Positions 53,127 through 63,256 of a stretch of DNA of 64,000 bases are shown here, piece after piece. The notes under the pieces are model-generated. The model was not told where the DNA came from and ran no database searches. It saw nothing but the letters and a program-made list of their open reading frames with translations. The translations under genes were made by a program, and so were the position numbers. Each line of letters starts with the position of its first letter. Within the stretch, counting starts at the first letter, position 1. This DNA comes from Lentilactobacillus raoultii (GTDB taxonomy: Bacteria; Bacillota; Bacilli; Lactobacillales; Lactobacillaceae), in assembly GCF_900411375.1 (NCBI RefSeq), contig NZ_LS423002.1, positions 1 through 64,000 on the forward strand. The letters run 5' to 3'.

Positions 53127-53674
53127 ATGAAACGATTGCTAATGGTGTTTTCCACACTTGTCGTTGTGATTCTTGGGTTAGTGTTGATAAGTTCAAATTC
53201 AAAGCAGCCGACTTATGCAAAAACTAAGCTGACAGGGTTAACCATTAATTGGCGGAAACCGTCAGAAAGTCAAGCCTATCCAAATCTGGCGCATTATTCA
53301 AAGCTTTGGATCTACGTCAGAAAAATCAACGGGTTTATCTTCACGGAAATGGTCATGTCATCTACAAAATGATTTGTTCCACGGGTAAACCGTCTTCGCC
53401 AACGCCTAAAGGGACTTATCACATCCAAGCTGAACGTGGTCGGACTTTCTATAATGCTGCCTCAGGTGAGGGTGCCAACTACTGGGTTTCCTGGTTGGAT
53501 CATGGTGTTTATTTATTCCACAGTGTACCAATTAATCGAAAGGGCCAATATATTGCTTCTGAAGCCGAGAAACTTGGTACGCCGGCTTCACATGGATGTG
53601 TTCGACTGACGGTGGCTGACGCTTATTGGATGTACAAAAATATTCCTTATGGAACAAAAGTTGTGATTCGATAA
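53127..53674 (+). pseudogene. L,D-transpeptidase (YkuD) with a one-base frameshift
   Basis: Frame 1 from ATG 53127 (after GGGGGTT) gives a signal peptide and INWRKPSESQAYPNLAHYSK then LWIYVRK. From about 53321 the YkuD domain continues in another frame as NQRVYLHGNGHVIYKMICS to the intact active site SHGCVRLTVADA and the end at 53674. Adding one A to the A5 run at 53321-53325 restores one frame of 183 residues. The enzyme family cross-links peptidoglycan. Could be a true mutation, a slippage-controlled gene or a base-calling error. Confidence 0.75.
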
Positions 53675-53768
53675 TCAAATAGCCGGATAGAAAAATAGCT
53701 CGACAGACATGATCATGATGACATGCCTGTCGAGCCATTTAAAGTTGGTAGCAAATTAAGTTTTTAGT

Positions 53769-54086
53769 TTAATAAACTTCCACAATCCAGTTTTTCTCCC
53801 GATCAGAACTATTAATTAAGTGAGGTTGGTATAGCAGCTCAGTGTGGTATTTAACGACTTCACCGCTTTCCGGGGAATGAAGCACCGTCGTATCACTGAC
53901 GGTGTTGGGGCTTTCAATTGTGATAAAGTCATCCCCATCGTAGATTTCTTTTTTATCGGTAGCAAAAGAAACTGAAGAGATCTCGCCAAACGCAACCCGG
54001 GCCACATCGTTAAGCCCAATTTTAAAGTGGCCGTCATTGGCACGGGCTTTCCAGAAATAACGTGAATCATCAATTTTACCAGCCAT
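53769..54086 (-). CDS. GcvH-like protein lacking the lipoyl lysine
   Basis: 105 residues from ATG 54086 after AAAGGATG. Aligns over its length with glycine-cleavage H protein (YFWKARANDGHFKIGL, DGDDFITIES, HSPESGEVVKYHTELL, NWIVEV). At the lipoylation motif ESVKAASD it reads ESPNTVSD, so the modified Lys is replaced by Asn61, with two extra residues just after. The gene cannot serve as a normal H protein. No gcvPT genes are near. Its neighbours include lplA 0.8 kb away. Confidence 0.75.
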   Translation of the reverse strand: MAGKIDDSRYFWKARANDGHFKIGLNDVARVAFGEISSVSFATDKKEIYDGDDFITIESPNTVSDTTVLHSPESGEVVKYHTELLYQPHLINSSDREKNWIVEVY

Positions 54087-54206
54087 ATTTATCATCCTTT
54101 CACGCGTACGATATCTAGTTCCTATTATCGTTCTTATTGTGAAAATTTGGTAGTGAATGGGCGGGCTTTTTTGCAACCAACCTGTTTCAGGAAGTTGAAA
54201 TTAATC

Positions 54207-54242
54207 AAAAACCGGAGCAGCACGATGACTGCCCCGGCTTTT
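54207..54242 (-). terminator. Intrinsic terminator
   Basis: AAAACCGGAGCAG pairs with CTGCCCCGGCTTTT; read on the minus strand it ends with TTTTTG after the aldo/keto reductase. Confidence 0.75.
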
Positions 54243-54262
54243 AGTTAAATTGTGTAGAAAAT

Positions 54263-55108
54263 TTATCTGATATCCAATGGTTGTTTACTGGTTGGCTTTG
54301 GGAACTGGGCATCTAATTTAGCCAAATCATCTTCACTTAAAGTAATTGAAGCAGCGTGAACGTTGTCAACAGCGTGCTTAGGATCACCTGATTGTGGGAT
54401 TGCCAAGGTACTGCCGTCACGAATTGCCCATGCCAGCAAAATTTGCCATGGCGTTGCCTGATGAGCGTCCGCAACGGCTTTAACAGCGGGATTGTTAATT
54501 AGTTGCCCACGTTCGTCACCGGCGGCTACCGGGGTATAGGCAATCAACGGGATCCCCTGCTTTCGTTGCCATGGTAGTAAACTGTATTCGATGCCGCGAC
54601 TGCCAAGGTTGTACAAATCTTCGTTGGCAGCAACTTGATCGCCACCCGGAAGGTCAAGTAATTCCTGCATATCCGGCAGATCAAAGTTGGAGACACCCCA
54701 GCGTTTGATCTTTCCCTTTTTCTGCATCAACTGCAAGGTTTCAACGGTTTCACTCAAAGGAACGGCACCCCGCCAGTGATACAGGTAAAGATCGACGTAA
54801 TCAGTTCCCAGCAGTTTCAGACTGGTATCCAAACTGTGTTCCATTCTGCTGGCCGAGGCGTTGGAAGGTAGTACTTTGTCGATTAAGAAAAGTTTCTCTC
54901 GATTTAAATCGCGAATGGCTTCACCCACCAGATTTTCACTACGACCGTTACCGTACATTTCAGCGGTGTCAATAACGGCGGCACCCGCATCGATTCCGGC
55001 TTGAATGGCCTTGATTTCTTTTGATCGGGTGGCGCTTGAATCACCCATATGCCAGGTACCAAGCCCAATGGCCGGGACCGTTCTATCGCCAAGCTGTAAT
55101 TCTTTCAT
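54263..55108 (-). CDS. Aldo/keto reductase
   Basis: 281 residues with Asp and Tyr of the tetrad in VIDTAEMYGNGRSE, Lys in LIDKVLPS and His in LYLYHWRG, then RWGVSNFDLPDM and the cofactor-binding AIPQSGDPKHAVDN. Cytoplasmic NADPH-dependent carbonyl reductase; substrate unknown. It differs from the enzyme at 25339 (closer to the YtbE/AKR11-like group by eye). GGAGGGTTAATTTTAAATG gives the start. Confidence 0.88.
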   Translation of the reverse strand: MKELQLGDRTVPAIGLGTWHMGDSSATRSKEIKAIQAGIDAGAAVIDTAEMYGNGRSENLVGEAIRDLNREKLFLIDKVLPSNASASRMEHSLDTSLKLLGTDYVDLYLYHWRGAVPLSETVETLQLMQKKGKIKRWGVSNFDLPDMQELLDLPGGDQVAANEDLYNLGSRGIEYSLLPWQRKQGIPLIAYTPVAAGDERGQLINNPAVKAVADAHQATPWQILLAWAIRDGSTLAIPQSGDPKHAVDNVHAASITLSEDDLAKLDAQFPKPTSKQPLDIR

Positions 55109-55230
55109 TTAAAATTAACCCTCCTTGATAGTGGCAGTGTGTCGTCAAGAATTTATTTTCGTTCACAGTCGGCACGCTATGAAAATAATATAACCATTTT
55201 CATTATAGGAAAAATCAGTGATTGAAGCAA

Positions 55231-56706
55231 TTAGTTTCTGATTTTCAGCCATTCGAAAATCATTTGGGCATCTTTAAGGGGTAAGTAACGAACGGAAATT
55301 TGTTCATTGTGATTACCGTGACGAACGTTGACCCGAATATGGGCTAATGATTTACGAGCCATCCAAATCGACTGATCAAGGCTAAATGATTGGACGTTCT
55401 TTTTGGGAACGATGAATTCAGTGCGGGTGAATAACGAGCCGGTTTGCATAATTAATAATTTTTGGTGAATCTGCCAGCCAACATTATTGGCTGCATACCA
55501 CCCGAGAAAGAAAGCGATGATCAATAAAGGTAGACTGAGTAATCCCCAAAGTTTTAAAAAATAAAGGCACCCAATTACTGGGACTAGCGCGATCAGTATG
55601 GCATTTCGAATGAAATAGTAGTGATGTCTTTTAGGAAGTTGGTTAAGTTGGATTTGTGCGGTTGGCACCCAGGTGACAAACTGATGAAGCCGATCAAAAA
55701 GTTCGCGGGTTTTAATCACCGGCAAAATGATCATGTCATTTCCCTTGTCATCATCACCGGCTGAGGAGGCAGCCAAGGCTTGAATGGTCGCCAACTTAGC
55801 CCACTGCCGCAACACGTTTTGCTTAATTTTCAAGGCCTGGATGCGGTCAAGCGGAATGGTAATTGAACTCCGTTGAAACAAGCCCCGGTAAGTTTTGAGC
55901 TGACCGGGTTGGGCCGTCAACGTGAATTGATAATATTTTTGGATTAAGGACAGGTAAGAGCCGATAATTGCAATCATGACCAGAAAGCCAACGACTAACG
56001 CGATAATTAAAATTGATTGGGAAACCAGTTCGTTGGTGACTGTATTAAGCAGGTGCTGTGGCAAATAATCTTGGAGTTTACCATAAATAGCAAACAAAAT
56101 ACCAAGAAGGGGCAAGAAACCAAATGATGTTAACGCAAAGATGTTCAAGTCATGAGTGTTGATCCGATAACTTTGGCGGTCGGTGGCAGCGGTTGCCGAG
56201 ACGGGAGTGATAGTTTCCGATGGCGAGGTCGATTGTGGTTGAGTCAGGGGACTTTTAATTGCTGCCCGTTTTTGTTCGATTTGCTGGCGAACGGTTTCGG
56301 CAACCACTGGCAACACAACTTCCGGTCGATGACTATCGTGGCCGGCGGTCTCAATTTTTAACTGTTCCAAATGCAGGGGTTTTAAGAAAAACCACTGGTT
56401 GCGTTGGATCGTTTGAATACGACCGTAGGGGATATGAGTGTGGCGTTTGATGAGAATTCCCGAATTAATCGTGATCATTTCATCCGAGATTTGAAAAGTA
56501 AAAAAGTAAAATTTTAATAACCCCCAACCAATTATTAACCCAAGCAGGCCACTCACAACCATCAAGACGTTTAAATGTAGGTCAGTTAAAGCATTTTGAG
56601 CAGGCATAAACACTAAAATCAGTAGTCCCCAGTTGGCCAGTCCCTTGGCAGCATAATAAAATAATGAAAATAAGCTTAAATGCTGTTTGGGTGTTTCAGA
56701 CATCAT
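55231..56706 (-). CDS. PH-domain membrane protein, YdbT-like
   Basis: 491 residues with three bacterial PH (DUF304) domains, each preceded by a pair of membrane helices. The repeated pattern IPYGRIQTIQRNQWF, IPLDRIQALKIKQNVL and VPKKNVQSFSLDQS marks the domain starts. YdbS/YdbT pairs in Bacillus are linked to resistance against membrane-active peptides. Starts after GGAGGTGAAAG and overlaps the end of the YdbS-like gene, so the two are coupled. Confidence 0.85.
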   Translation of the reverse strand: MMSETPKQHLSLFSLFYYAAKGLANWGLLILVFMPAQNALTDLHLNVLMVVSGLLGLIIGWGLLKFYFFTFQISDEMITINSGILIKRHTHIPYGRIQTIQRNQWFFLKPLHLEQLKIETAGHDSHRPEVVLPVVAETVRQQIEQKRAAIKSPLTQPQSTSPSETITPVSATAATDRQSYRINTHDLNIFALTSFGFLPLLGILFAIYGKLQDYLPQHLLNTVTNELVSQSILIIALVVGFLVMIAIIGSYLSLIQKYYQFTLTAQPGQLKTYRGLFQRSSITIPLDRIQALKIKQNVLRQWAKLATIQALAASSAGDDDKGNDMIILPVIKTRELFDRLHQFVTWVPTAQIQLNQLPKRHHYYFIRNAILIALVPVIGCLYFLKLWGLLSLPLLIIAFFLGWYAANNVGWQIHQKLLIMQTGSLFTRTEFIVPKKNVQSFSLDQSIWMARKSLAHIRVNVRHGNHNEQISVRYLPLKDAQMIFEWLKIRN

Positions 56707-57235
56707 TTTCTTTCACCTCCACTGCCAGCTGTAAAATTTGCTGACGCAATTGATCGGCAACGGCCGGTGTCAGACCATCAATTCTATGAGAAGTTGACGC
56801 AGTGGTAATTTCCACCCGCTGCAGCTTTTGTGATTGAAGAATCGGGCCGGCTGAAAGAGTGACGTCCTGAACCCGGGCAATGGGAATTGAAACTAATTTT
56901 TTGAAAATATAGCCGGATTGTAACTCAACAGCGTCATTTGTTAAGTGATAACGCCAAAAAGCGTAACGGTAAGGAACCAAAATTAGTTCAACCACTAAAC
57001 CGAAGAAGGCAAGGATTCCTAAACCCACTGCTACCCAAAAGAGCCAGTGCCAGTTAAAAATCACAACGGCTGCGGCGCAACAGCCGGCAATGATGGCCCA
57101 TGTGGCAAAGTTTAGTAAGGCAGAAAATCGCCAAACTGTTTTAATTTTCGAAGGTAATTGGTGCCCGTTGTTTATCAAAAGATCACTCCCAGTTATAGAT
57201 TTCTCATTATGAGTAGTGTACAGAATAACCATCAT
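56696..57235 (-). CDS. PH-domain membrane protein, YdbS-like
   Basis: 179 residues with two membrane helices (about 38-80) followed by one DUF304 PH domain (RYHLTNDAVELQSGYIFKK, IPIARVQDVTLSAGP, ITTASTSHRIDGL). Partner of the YdbT-like protein, whose start it overlaps by 11 nt. Ribosome site AAAGGGTAG before ATG 57235; ATG 57232 is also possible. Confidence 0.85.
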   Translation of the reverse strand: MMVILYTTHNEKSITGSDLLINNGHQLPSKIKTVWRFSALLNFATWAIIAGCCAAAVVIFNWHWLFWVAVGLGILAFFGLVVELILVPYRYAFWRYHLTNDAVELQSGYIFKKLVSIPIARVQDVTLSAGPILQSQKLQRVEITTASTSHRIDGLTPAVADQLRQQILQLAVEVKENDV

Positions 57236-57325
57236 GGTTGCTACCCTTTTTCGTAGACAGCCCGATAAGAGTAGCGTTATACTATTGTGTATGCGCTTTA
57301 TGACTCATACAAGGGGGATGATTAA

Positions 57326-58525
57326 TTGTCAGCAAAAGTAAGAAACGCCATTATTGTGTTGATATTTGGGAATTTTTTGGTGTGTATCGGGATGAGCTTG
57401 ATTTTTCCTGTCATGCCATTTATTAAAAATGAACTTCATTTATCAGCCACTGATATGGGGATTATGAACTCGCTGTTTGCCTTTGCCCAATTAATTGCTT
57501 CCCCAATCGTGGGTCAGCTTTCTGATCGAATTGGCCGAAAGCCCGTCTTAGTTTGGGGGCTTGGCCTGTATATGGTATCTGAAATTTTGTTTGCAGCAAC
57601 CAACTGGCTCTGGATGTTTGATATTTCGCGGACCATCGGTGGGTTGTCGGCCGCAATGGTGGTGCCAACGACTAATGCCCTGGCTGCGGATCTAACGACA
57701 CCGCGTCAACGGGCCAGAGTCATTGGCCTGCTATCGGCGGCCTTTAGTGGTGGCCTTATTTTAGGCCCGGGAATTGGTGGCTTTCTTGCTAAGATTGATT
57801 ATAAAACACCTTTCTGGAGTGCGGCTGTTTTATGCCTGTTAAGTATGATTTCGCTTCAAGCGATGTTGCCAAGTGAAAAAGAGATCGAATCAATTTCAAA
57901 AGACAATGTCGTGCCACCAATTTCCAAGGGGCCAAGCAAAGCCACCTGGGAACAGAGCAAGCGATTATTTAGCGGTCCAATGAAAATTTTATTCTTATTA
58001 ATTCTGATTTCATCATTTGGTTTGGTAGGCTTTGAAAGTATTTACAGTTTGTATGTTAACGAAGTCTTTGGTTTCACAATTGGTAATATTGCCCTGGTCT
58101 TAACCTTAAACGGGGTCTTGTCGCTGATGTTTCAGGCATTGTTATTTGATCGCCTGGTGACTTGGCTGACGGAAAAGCGATTAACCCGCTATTGCTTTTT
58201 CTTAGCGGCTGCCGGGACCGTTTGGATCATTCTGGCGCATACCAAACTCGAAGTGATTATTGCGACTTTGATTGTGTTTACGTCTTACGATCTGATCAGA
58301 CCAGCGATTACCACACTACTGACCAAGGCTAGTGCCACCGGCCAGGGATTGATCAATGGGGTGAACATGTCATTGACCAGTGTTGGTAACATCGTGGGCC
58401 CAATTATGTCAGGCGCTTTATTGGATCTGAACTATCACATCCCATATGTAATTGTGGCCGGCTTTTTGGTCATGTCATGGGTGATGACTTACCTGGTCAG
58501 AGATCATTTCAAAATAGCCCTTTAA
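57326..58525 (+). CDS. MFS multidrug-type transporter (TTG start)
   Basis: 399 residues starting at TTG 57326, 6 nt after AGGGGGATG. Twelve membrane segments. Motif A GQLSDRIGRKPVLVWG in loop 2-3, and GGLILGPGIGGFLA as the antiporter motif C in segment 5. Belongs to the DHA1 drug:H+ antiporters (NorA/TetA-like). Diverges from ydbST, so both may answer to envelope stress, but no operator is recognised. Confidence 0.82.
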   Translation: MSAKVRNAIIVLIFGNFLVCIGMSLIFPVMPFIKNELHLSATDMGIMNSLFAFAQLIASPIVGQLSDRIGRKPVLVWGLGLYMVSEILFAATNWLWMFDISRTIGGLSAAMVVPTTNALAADLTTPRQRARVIGLLSAAFSGGLILGPGIGGFLAKIDYKTPFWSAAVLCLLSMISLQAMLPSEKEIESISKDNVVPPISKGPSKATWEQSKRLFSGPMKILFLLILISSFGLVGFESIYSLYVNEVFGFTIGNIALVLTLNGVLSLMFQALLFDRLVTWLTEKRLTRYCFFLAAAGTVWIILAHTKLEVIIATLIVFTSYDLIRPAITTLLTKASATGQGLINGVNMSLTSVGNIVGPIMSGALLDLNYHIPYVIVAGFLVMSWVMTYLVRDHFKIAL

Positions 58526-58589
58526 GACGAGAAACTACATGATTAGGGAATAGCTCAATCCCATCATGTTTAATCATTTTACATTGTAA

Positions 58590-58657
58590 CAAAATACAGC
58601 ACTGAGGTCCGTCATCCGTTATTCGAATGGAGGCTTTAGTGCTGTATTTGTTTTTTG
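58590..58657. terminator. Bidirectional terminator-like hairpin
   Basis: AAATACAGCACT pairs with AGTGCTGTATTT around a 34-nt loop; TTTTTT follows on the plus strand. Lies between the convergent MFS and response-regulator genes. Confidence 0.65.
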
Positions 58658-58664
58658 GTAAAAA

Positions 58665-59273
58665 CTATGACAGCCATTTATTCTGCTTAGCAATGTTAAC
58701 GGCTTCCAAACGATGGTGAACGCCCAACTTGCTGAAAATAGCTGATAAATAATTTCGGACGGTGCCATCCGATAAAAACAGTTTTTCGGCAATTTCTTTG
58801 GTGGTCTCGCCATTGGCTGCTGACTTTAGAACGGCCATTTCCTGATCTGTAAGGGGATTGTCTGCCGCGTTGACCATGTTGCGAACCAGTTCCGAATCGT
58901 AGATAGTTTGCCCATGCATCACTTTGCGAATCGCAGCGACCAGTTCGTCGCTTGGACTGTCTTTTAGGAGGTAACCACTCACTTTGGCTTTTAATGCCCG
59001 TTTAAAATAGGCTTTTTGGGCAAAGGTTGTTAAAATGATCACTTTGGTTTTTAAACCGGCTGAGAGAATTTCGTCAGCGACGTCCAGCCCGGTAGCCTTT
59101 GGCATTTCAATATCCAAAATTGCAACGTCGGGTTTTAGCCGGCTAATTTCCAACCAAGCCGTCTGGCCGTCGCCACTGGTACCGAGAACCTTTAAATCGT
59201 CTTCCAGATTTAAAAGTTGTGCCAGCGCCGAACTTAACATGCTTTGATCCTCAGCTAAATATAGTGTAATCAT
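58665..59273 (-). CDS. NarL/LuxR-type response regulator
   Basis: 202 residues. Receiver domain with phospho-acceptor Asp54 (AILDIEMPKATG), conserved Thr and Lys (ILTTFAQ, LLKDSPSDEL), and a LuxR helix-turn-helix (LTDQEMAVLKSAANGETTKE, FLSDGTVRNYLSAIFSKLGV). Closest in layout to DesR/YvfU. Overlaps the kinase gene by 4 nt, which makes it the output of that sensor and likely controls the ABC transporter of the same operon. Confidence 0.92.
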   Translation of the reverse strand: MITLYLAEDQSMLSSALAQLLNLEDDLKVLGTSGDGQTAWLEISRLKPDVAILDIEMPKATGLDVADEILSAGLKTKVIILTTFAQKAYFKRALKAKVSGYLLKDSPSDELVAAIRKVMHGQTIYDSELVRNMVNAADNPLTDQEMAVLKSAANGETTKEIAEKLFLSDGTVRNYLSAIFSKLGVHHRLEAVNIAKQNKWLS

Positions 59274-60370
59274 TTGGTTAACACCTCCTTTGGTAATGTG
59301 ACAGCAACCAAAGTTCCAATTTTGTTGGCTTGAATGCTGAAATGCCCACCATTAGCCTTAATTCGCTCCTGCATACCTGAAACCCCATGCGAGCCCTGAC
59401 GTTGATAGTCGGTCCCACGGCCGTTATCTTGAATCGTCATTTGGTAAAGATCCTGATTTGGTTGACTGAAAGTGATTCCGACTAAATTAGCATGGCTATG
59501 GCGAATAATATTGGTCACCGCTTCTTGGATAATCGGTGTGAGCTTGGTTTGAATGGTTGTCGGCCAACTGTTTGCGGCTTGTTCACCTTCAGTTTGGAGG
59601 TTGATATGGGCTTCCTGCAAATTTTTCTGCTGTTTAAGCATTGTCTCATCCAATAATTCCTGTCGTAGATTATTAACGATGTTTCTCACCAACTGCAGAT
59701 TTTGCCGACTGGTTTCAATAATGTCATCCAACTCGGCCGGCACTTTTTTAGGCTGCTTTGTCAGTAATTTTTTGGCTAACTGAGATTTAATGGTAATCAT
59801 CGAAAACGATTGACCAAGTGTATCGTGTAAGTCACGAGCAATGCGTTCTCGTTCGTTGCGTTTAATCACGGATTTTAATCGTTGATTGGTATGAGCCAGA
59901 TCCTGAATTCGCTTAATGGAACTGGAGATCCCATAAGCAAACGCTGGACTTACCAATGGGAAAAGAAATGACCAGTAATCAAATGTGATGTGATCCTGCA
60001 AGGTAGTTTTAATTATGATCACAGTAAAAGTGGCGTAGTAAATGGCCGCAAACCATCGAAAATATTTTTTGGGTGCGTAGGCAAAAATTGATGATACTTG
60101 CCAACCTGGAAAAAGCATGATCCAAAAATCATTATCAAAAATCGTAAAAATAATCCCGATAGTAACTTGCGCGACAATACCGGCCATTTGGTATTTTTGT
60201 GAGACACTTGTTGTAATGTAGGCAATTAAGAACAGAACCGCTAAGCCAATCCAAAACCAGTCTGTAGCCGATTTCGGGGGTAACTTATCTGAAATGATCT
60301 CTCCTAAAAAGATCAGCCAAATATACGAAAGCCAATAATCTTTGAAATTATTCCGAAGTCCTTTGAACAT
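59270..60370 (-). CDS. Sensor histidine kinase (HisKA_3, DesK-like)
   Basis: 366 residues. Five to six membrane segments in residues 10-150 without a large external domain, so it senses the membrane or an associated transporter. Then the dimerisation/H-box with His182 (RERIARDLHDTLGQS), and an HATPase with NIIRHSHA and DNGRGTD and GVSGMQERI. Partner of the response regulator. Its start overlaps the ABC permease gene by 23 nt. Confidence 0.92.
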   Translation of the reverse strand: MFKGLRNNFKDYWLSYIWLIFLGEIISDKLPPKSATDWFWIGLAVLFLIAYITTSVSQKYQMAGIVAQVTIGIIFTIFDNDFWIMLFPGWQVSSIFAYAPKKYFRWFAAIYYATFTVIIIKTTLQDHITFDYWSFLFPLVSPAFAYGISSSIKRIQDLAHTNQRLKSVIKRNERERIARDLHDTLGQSFSMITIKSQLAKKLLTKQPKKVPAELDDIIETSRQNLQLVRNIVNNLRQELLDETMLKQQKNLQEAHINLQTEGEQAANSWPTTIQTKLTPIIQEAVTNIIRHSHANLVGITFSQPNQDLYQMTIQDNGRGTDYQRQGSHGVSGMQERIKANGGHFSIQANKIGTLVAVTLPKEVLTK

Positions 60371-61124
60371 TTTTCAATTCCTCGTTCTTTTGAGCCAGTT
60401 TAACAAGTCCGAAAATCAGAACAAGGACAATGACGGCCCAAATTGCTATTTCCATCATATCATGGATTGGGAGATCATGATGATTGATCGAAAGATTGAT
60501 TAGATGGCTGGTGAGATAGGTTGGAGTGGCCTTACCGATTGTTTGAACCCAGTGAGGCATCGTTGTAAGCGGCCACCAGAGACCGCTGATAACGGCTAAC
60601 GGGAAAACGGTCAAATTAGAAATAATGCTGGTGAGTTGCGGTGTTTTGACAAATGAGCAGGCGACACCAAGTCCCATTACGGGTAACGTTCCTAGTAAAG
60701 CAATGATGATGACGCTGATAATCTCGGGTAAAGACAGATTGATTTGCCAAGTTAAGTTTCCTACTAATTGCATGAGGATAACTGATAGCATGTTGATTAG
60801 TGACATGATGATCCCAATTGACAAGTAGTAGTATTTGGCTCCCTTGGGAGTGAGTGAAAGTGCGGCCAGAAGCTTCTTTTGACGATCCGCCTGCATGATC
60901 TGACCCAAGCCAAACATCGCGTTGATTAAAACGCTGTAAACAATCATGCTACCGAGATATTGTTTGGCGAAGATAAGCTGCTGAGCGGGGGTGCCGGAAA
61001 CCAAAATTTTGGTAAATAAGAGATAGAAGCCGATTGGCATTAAAATGGTAAAGAATAGATAACTGAAATTTCGTAGAAAAAGGCGTTTGATGTTAAAACT
61101 GATTTGACGAATGAGTGGGGTCAT
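60348..61124 (-). CDS. ABC-2 type transporter permease
   Basis: 258 residues with six membrane segments and the ABC-2 family layout (FNIKRLFLRNFSYLFFTILM at the start, MGLGVACSFVKTPQLTSIIS and WWPLTTMPHWVQTIGKATP). Exports lipids, peptides or drugs together with the upstream ATPase. The start overlaps the ATPase stop by 4 nt (ATGA). The operon ATPase-permease-kinase-regulator resembles yvfRSTU of Bacillus. Confidence 0.88.
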   Translation of the reverse strand: MTPLIRQISFNIKRLFLRNFSYLFFTILMPIGFYLLFTKILVSGTPAQQLIFAKQYLGSMIVYSVLINAMFGLGQIMQADRQKKLLAALSLTPKGAKYYYLSIGIIMSLINMLSVILMQLVGNLTWQINLSLPEIISVIIIALLGTLPVMGLGVACSFVKTPQLTSIISNLTVFPLAVISGLWWPLTTMPHWVQTIGKATPTYLTSHLINLSINHHDLPIHDMMEIAIWAVIVLVLIFGLVKLAQKNEELKNVQRTSE

Positions 61125-62014
61125 TTTGAAGTCCCTCCTTGGTTGGTAAGCTCTAAAAAGATTGATTCCAGTGATTTTCGGGTAACGGTGATGTCATGTA
61201 ACTGATCAATAAATGGTAAGAGGGCCTTTAGGGTCAGATCGGTATCGTCACTGTTAAGCTTAATTGAAGTGTCGGTTTTGGCAACGGTAGTGACGGCTGC
61301 CAAATGGGTAAAAATGGTTGGTGCCAACAAGGTTTGGAAAGTGAGTTGGCCGGTGTCATAGTGATTTTGAAGATTTTGCCAACTGCCAACGTAACGAAAT
61401 TGGCCGTTTTGAAGAATCGCAATTCGATCAGCAACTTGCTGAATTTCTTCCAGATAATGACTGGTGATCACAATGGTAACGCTTTGTTGGCGCAAGGTTT
61501 CAATATAGCGCCAGAAATTTTGACGAGCCTGAGCATCCATGCCGACCGTGGGTTCATCTAAAAACAGTAATTGGGGTTTTGAGATAATTGCTGTTGCAAA
61601 ACTCACTTTTCGGCGTTGGCCGCCCGATAACTGATTGAGCAATTGATTTTCGATTGAAGTGAGGTCAAGGTCGTGAATGATTGTGTCTGTATCAGCTGGA
61701 TGGCTGGCTTGAGCGGCAAATAAGTTAATCAATTCTTTAACTGTCACTTTTTCCAATGGCAGATCATCTTGAAACATGGTGCTGATTTTTTCTTTGGCGG
61801 TTAGACTGCCGGGTTGGCCATCAAACACGTTGATTGTATCTGGTGACGTTGGTAAAACACCTTGAATTAGGTTAAGAAGGGTGGTCTTACCGGCACCGTT
61901 TGGTCCTACTAAACCAAAGATTTCTCCGGGCTTGATTTCAAGATTAAGATTTTGAAGGACCTGTTGATGAGGATAGGTAAATGATAAGTTTTTTAGTTGA
62001 ATGATTGTTGGCAT
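61121..62014 (-). CDS. ABC transporter ATPase
   Basis: 297 residues from ATG 62014; the longer open frame upstream has no ribosome site and would run into the divergent promoter. Walker A GPNGAGKTTLLN, signature LSGGQRRKVSFATA, Walker B LLFLDEPTVGMD and the switch His in VTIVITSHYLEE, plus a C-terminal regulatory region. First gene of the four-gene ABC/two-component operon. Confidence 0.93.
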   Translation of the reverse strand: MPTIIQLKNLSFTYPHQQVLQNLNLEIKPGEIFGLVGPNGAGKTTLLNLIQGVLPTSPDTINVFDGQPGSLTAKEKISTMFQDDLPLEKVTVKELINLFAAQASHPADTDTIIHDLDLTSIENQLLNQLSGGQRRKVSFATAIISKPQLLFLDEPTVGMDAQARQNFWRYIETLRQQSVTIVITSHYLEEIQQVADRIAILQNGQFRYVGSWQNLQNHYDTGQLTFQTLLAPTIFTHLAAVTTVAKTDTSIKLNSDDTDLTLKALLPFIDQLHDITVTRKSLESIFLELTNQGGTSK

Positions 62015-62078
62015 TGGTGTCACTTCTTTCTTTATTGGTAGTGCCAGTATAAGGCGATTAAGAAGTGGCGTGTAGTAA

Positions 62079-62987
<909 letters not shown>

Positions 62988-63026
62988 TTAATAAAGTTTA
63001 TCCGAAATTAAAAACATTTGATAATT

Positions 63027-63066
63027 GACGCTGACGTTCATAAAAAATGAGCGTTGGCGTTTTTTG
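63027..63066 (+). terminator. Intrinsic terminator
   Basis: GACGCTGACGTTCAT pairs with ATGAGCGTTGGCGT, followed by TTTTTTG. Confidence 0.8.
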
Positions 63067-63180
63067 TCGATAAATCATTTTTATGCCAAAAGTTTTAAAA
63101 TAAATATTCCAACTTTAAATAAAAAATTAGGCTAATAAACCCTGGCATTTTGGGGCTTTTAAGGGATATCCCTAATTTAT

Positions 63181-63220
63181 TGAAAGCGCTATTTCACAAA
63201 TCAATAAACGATGTTATATT
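63181..63220 (+). promoter_or_regulatory. Promoter with cre-like site before the lipoyl-domain gene
   Basis: TTCACA (63193-63198), a 16-nt spacer and TATATT (63215-63220). TGAAAGCGCTATTT (63181-63194) matches 12 of 14 cre positions, with the last two wrong, and abuts the -35. Catabolite control is possible but not sure. Confidence 0.45.
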
Positions 63221-63256
63221 GGGGCCAATAAATGAATTAATCAAAAAGGAGTGGCC

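Noticed and set aside
53697-53740. Long palindrome after the L,D-transpeptidase
   Set aside because: The stem GCTCGACAG/CTGTCGAGC is strong but has no T tract on either strand, so I cannot call it a terminator; it may serve as one weakly.
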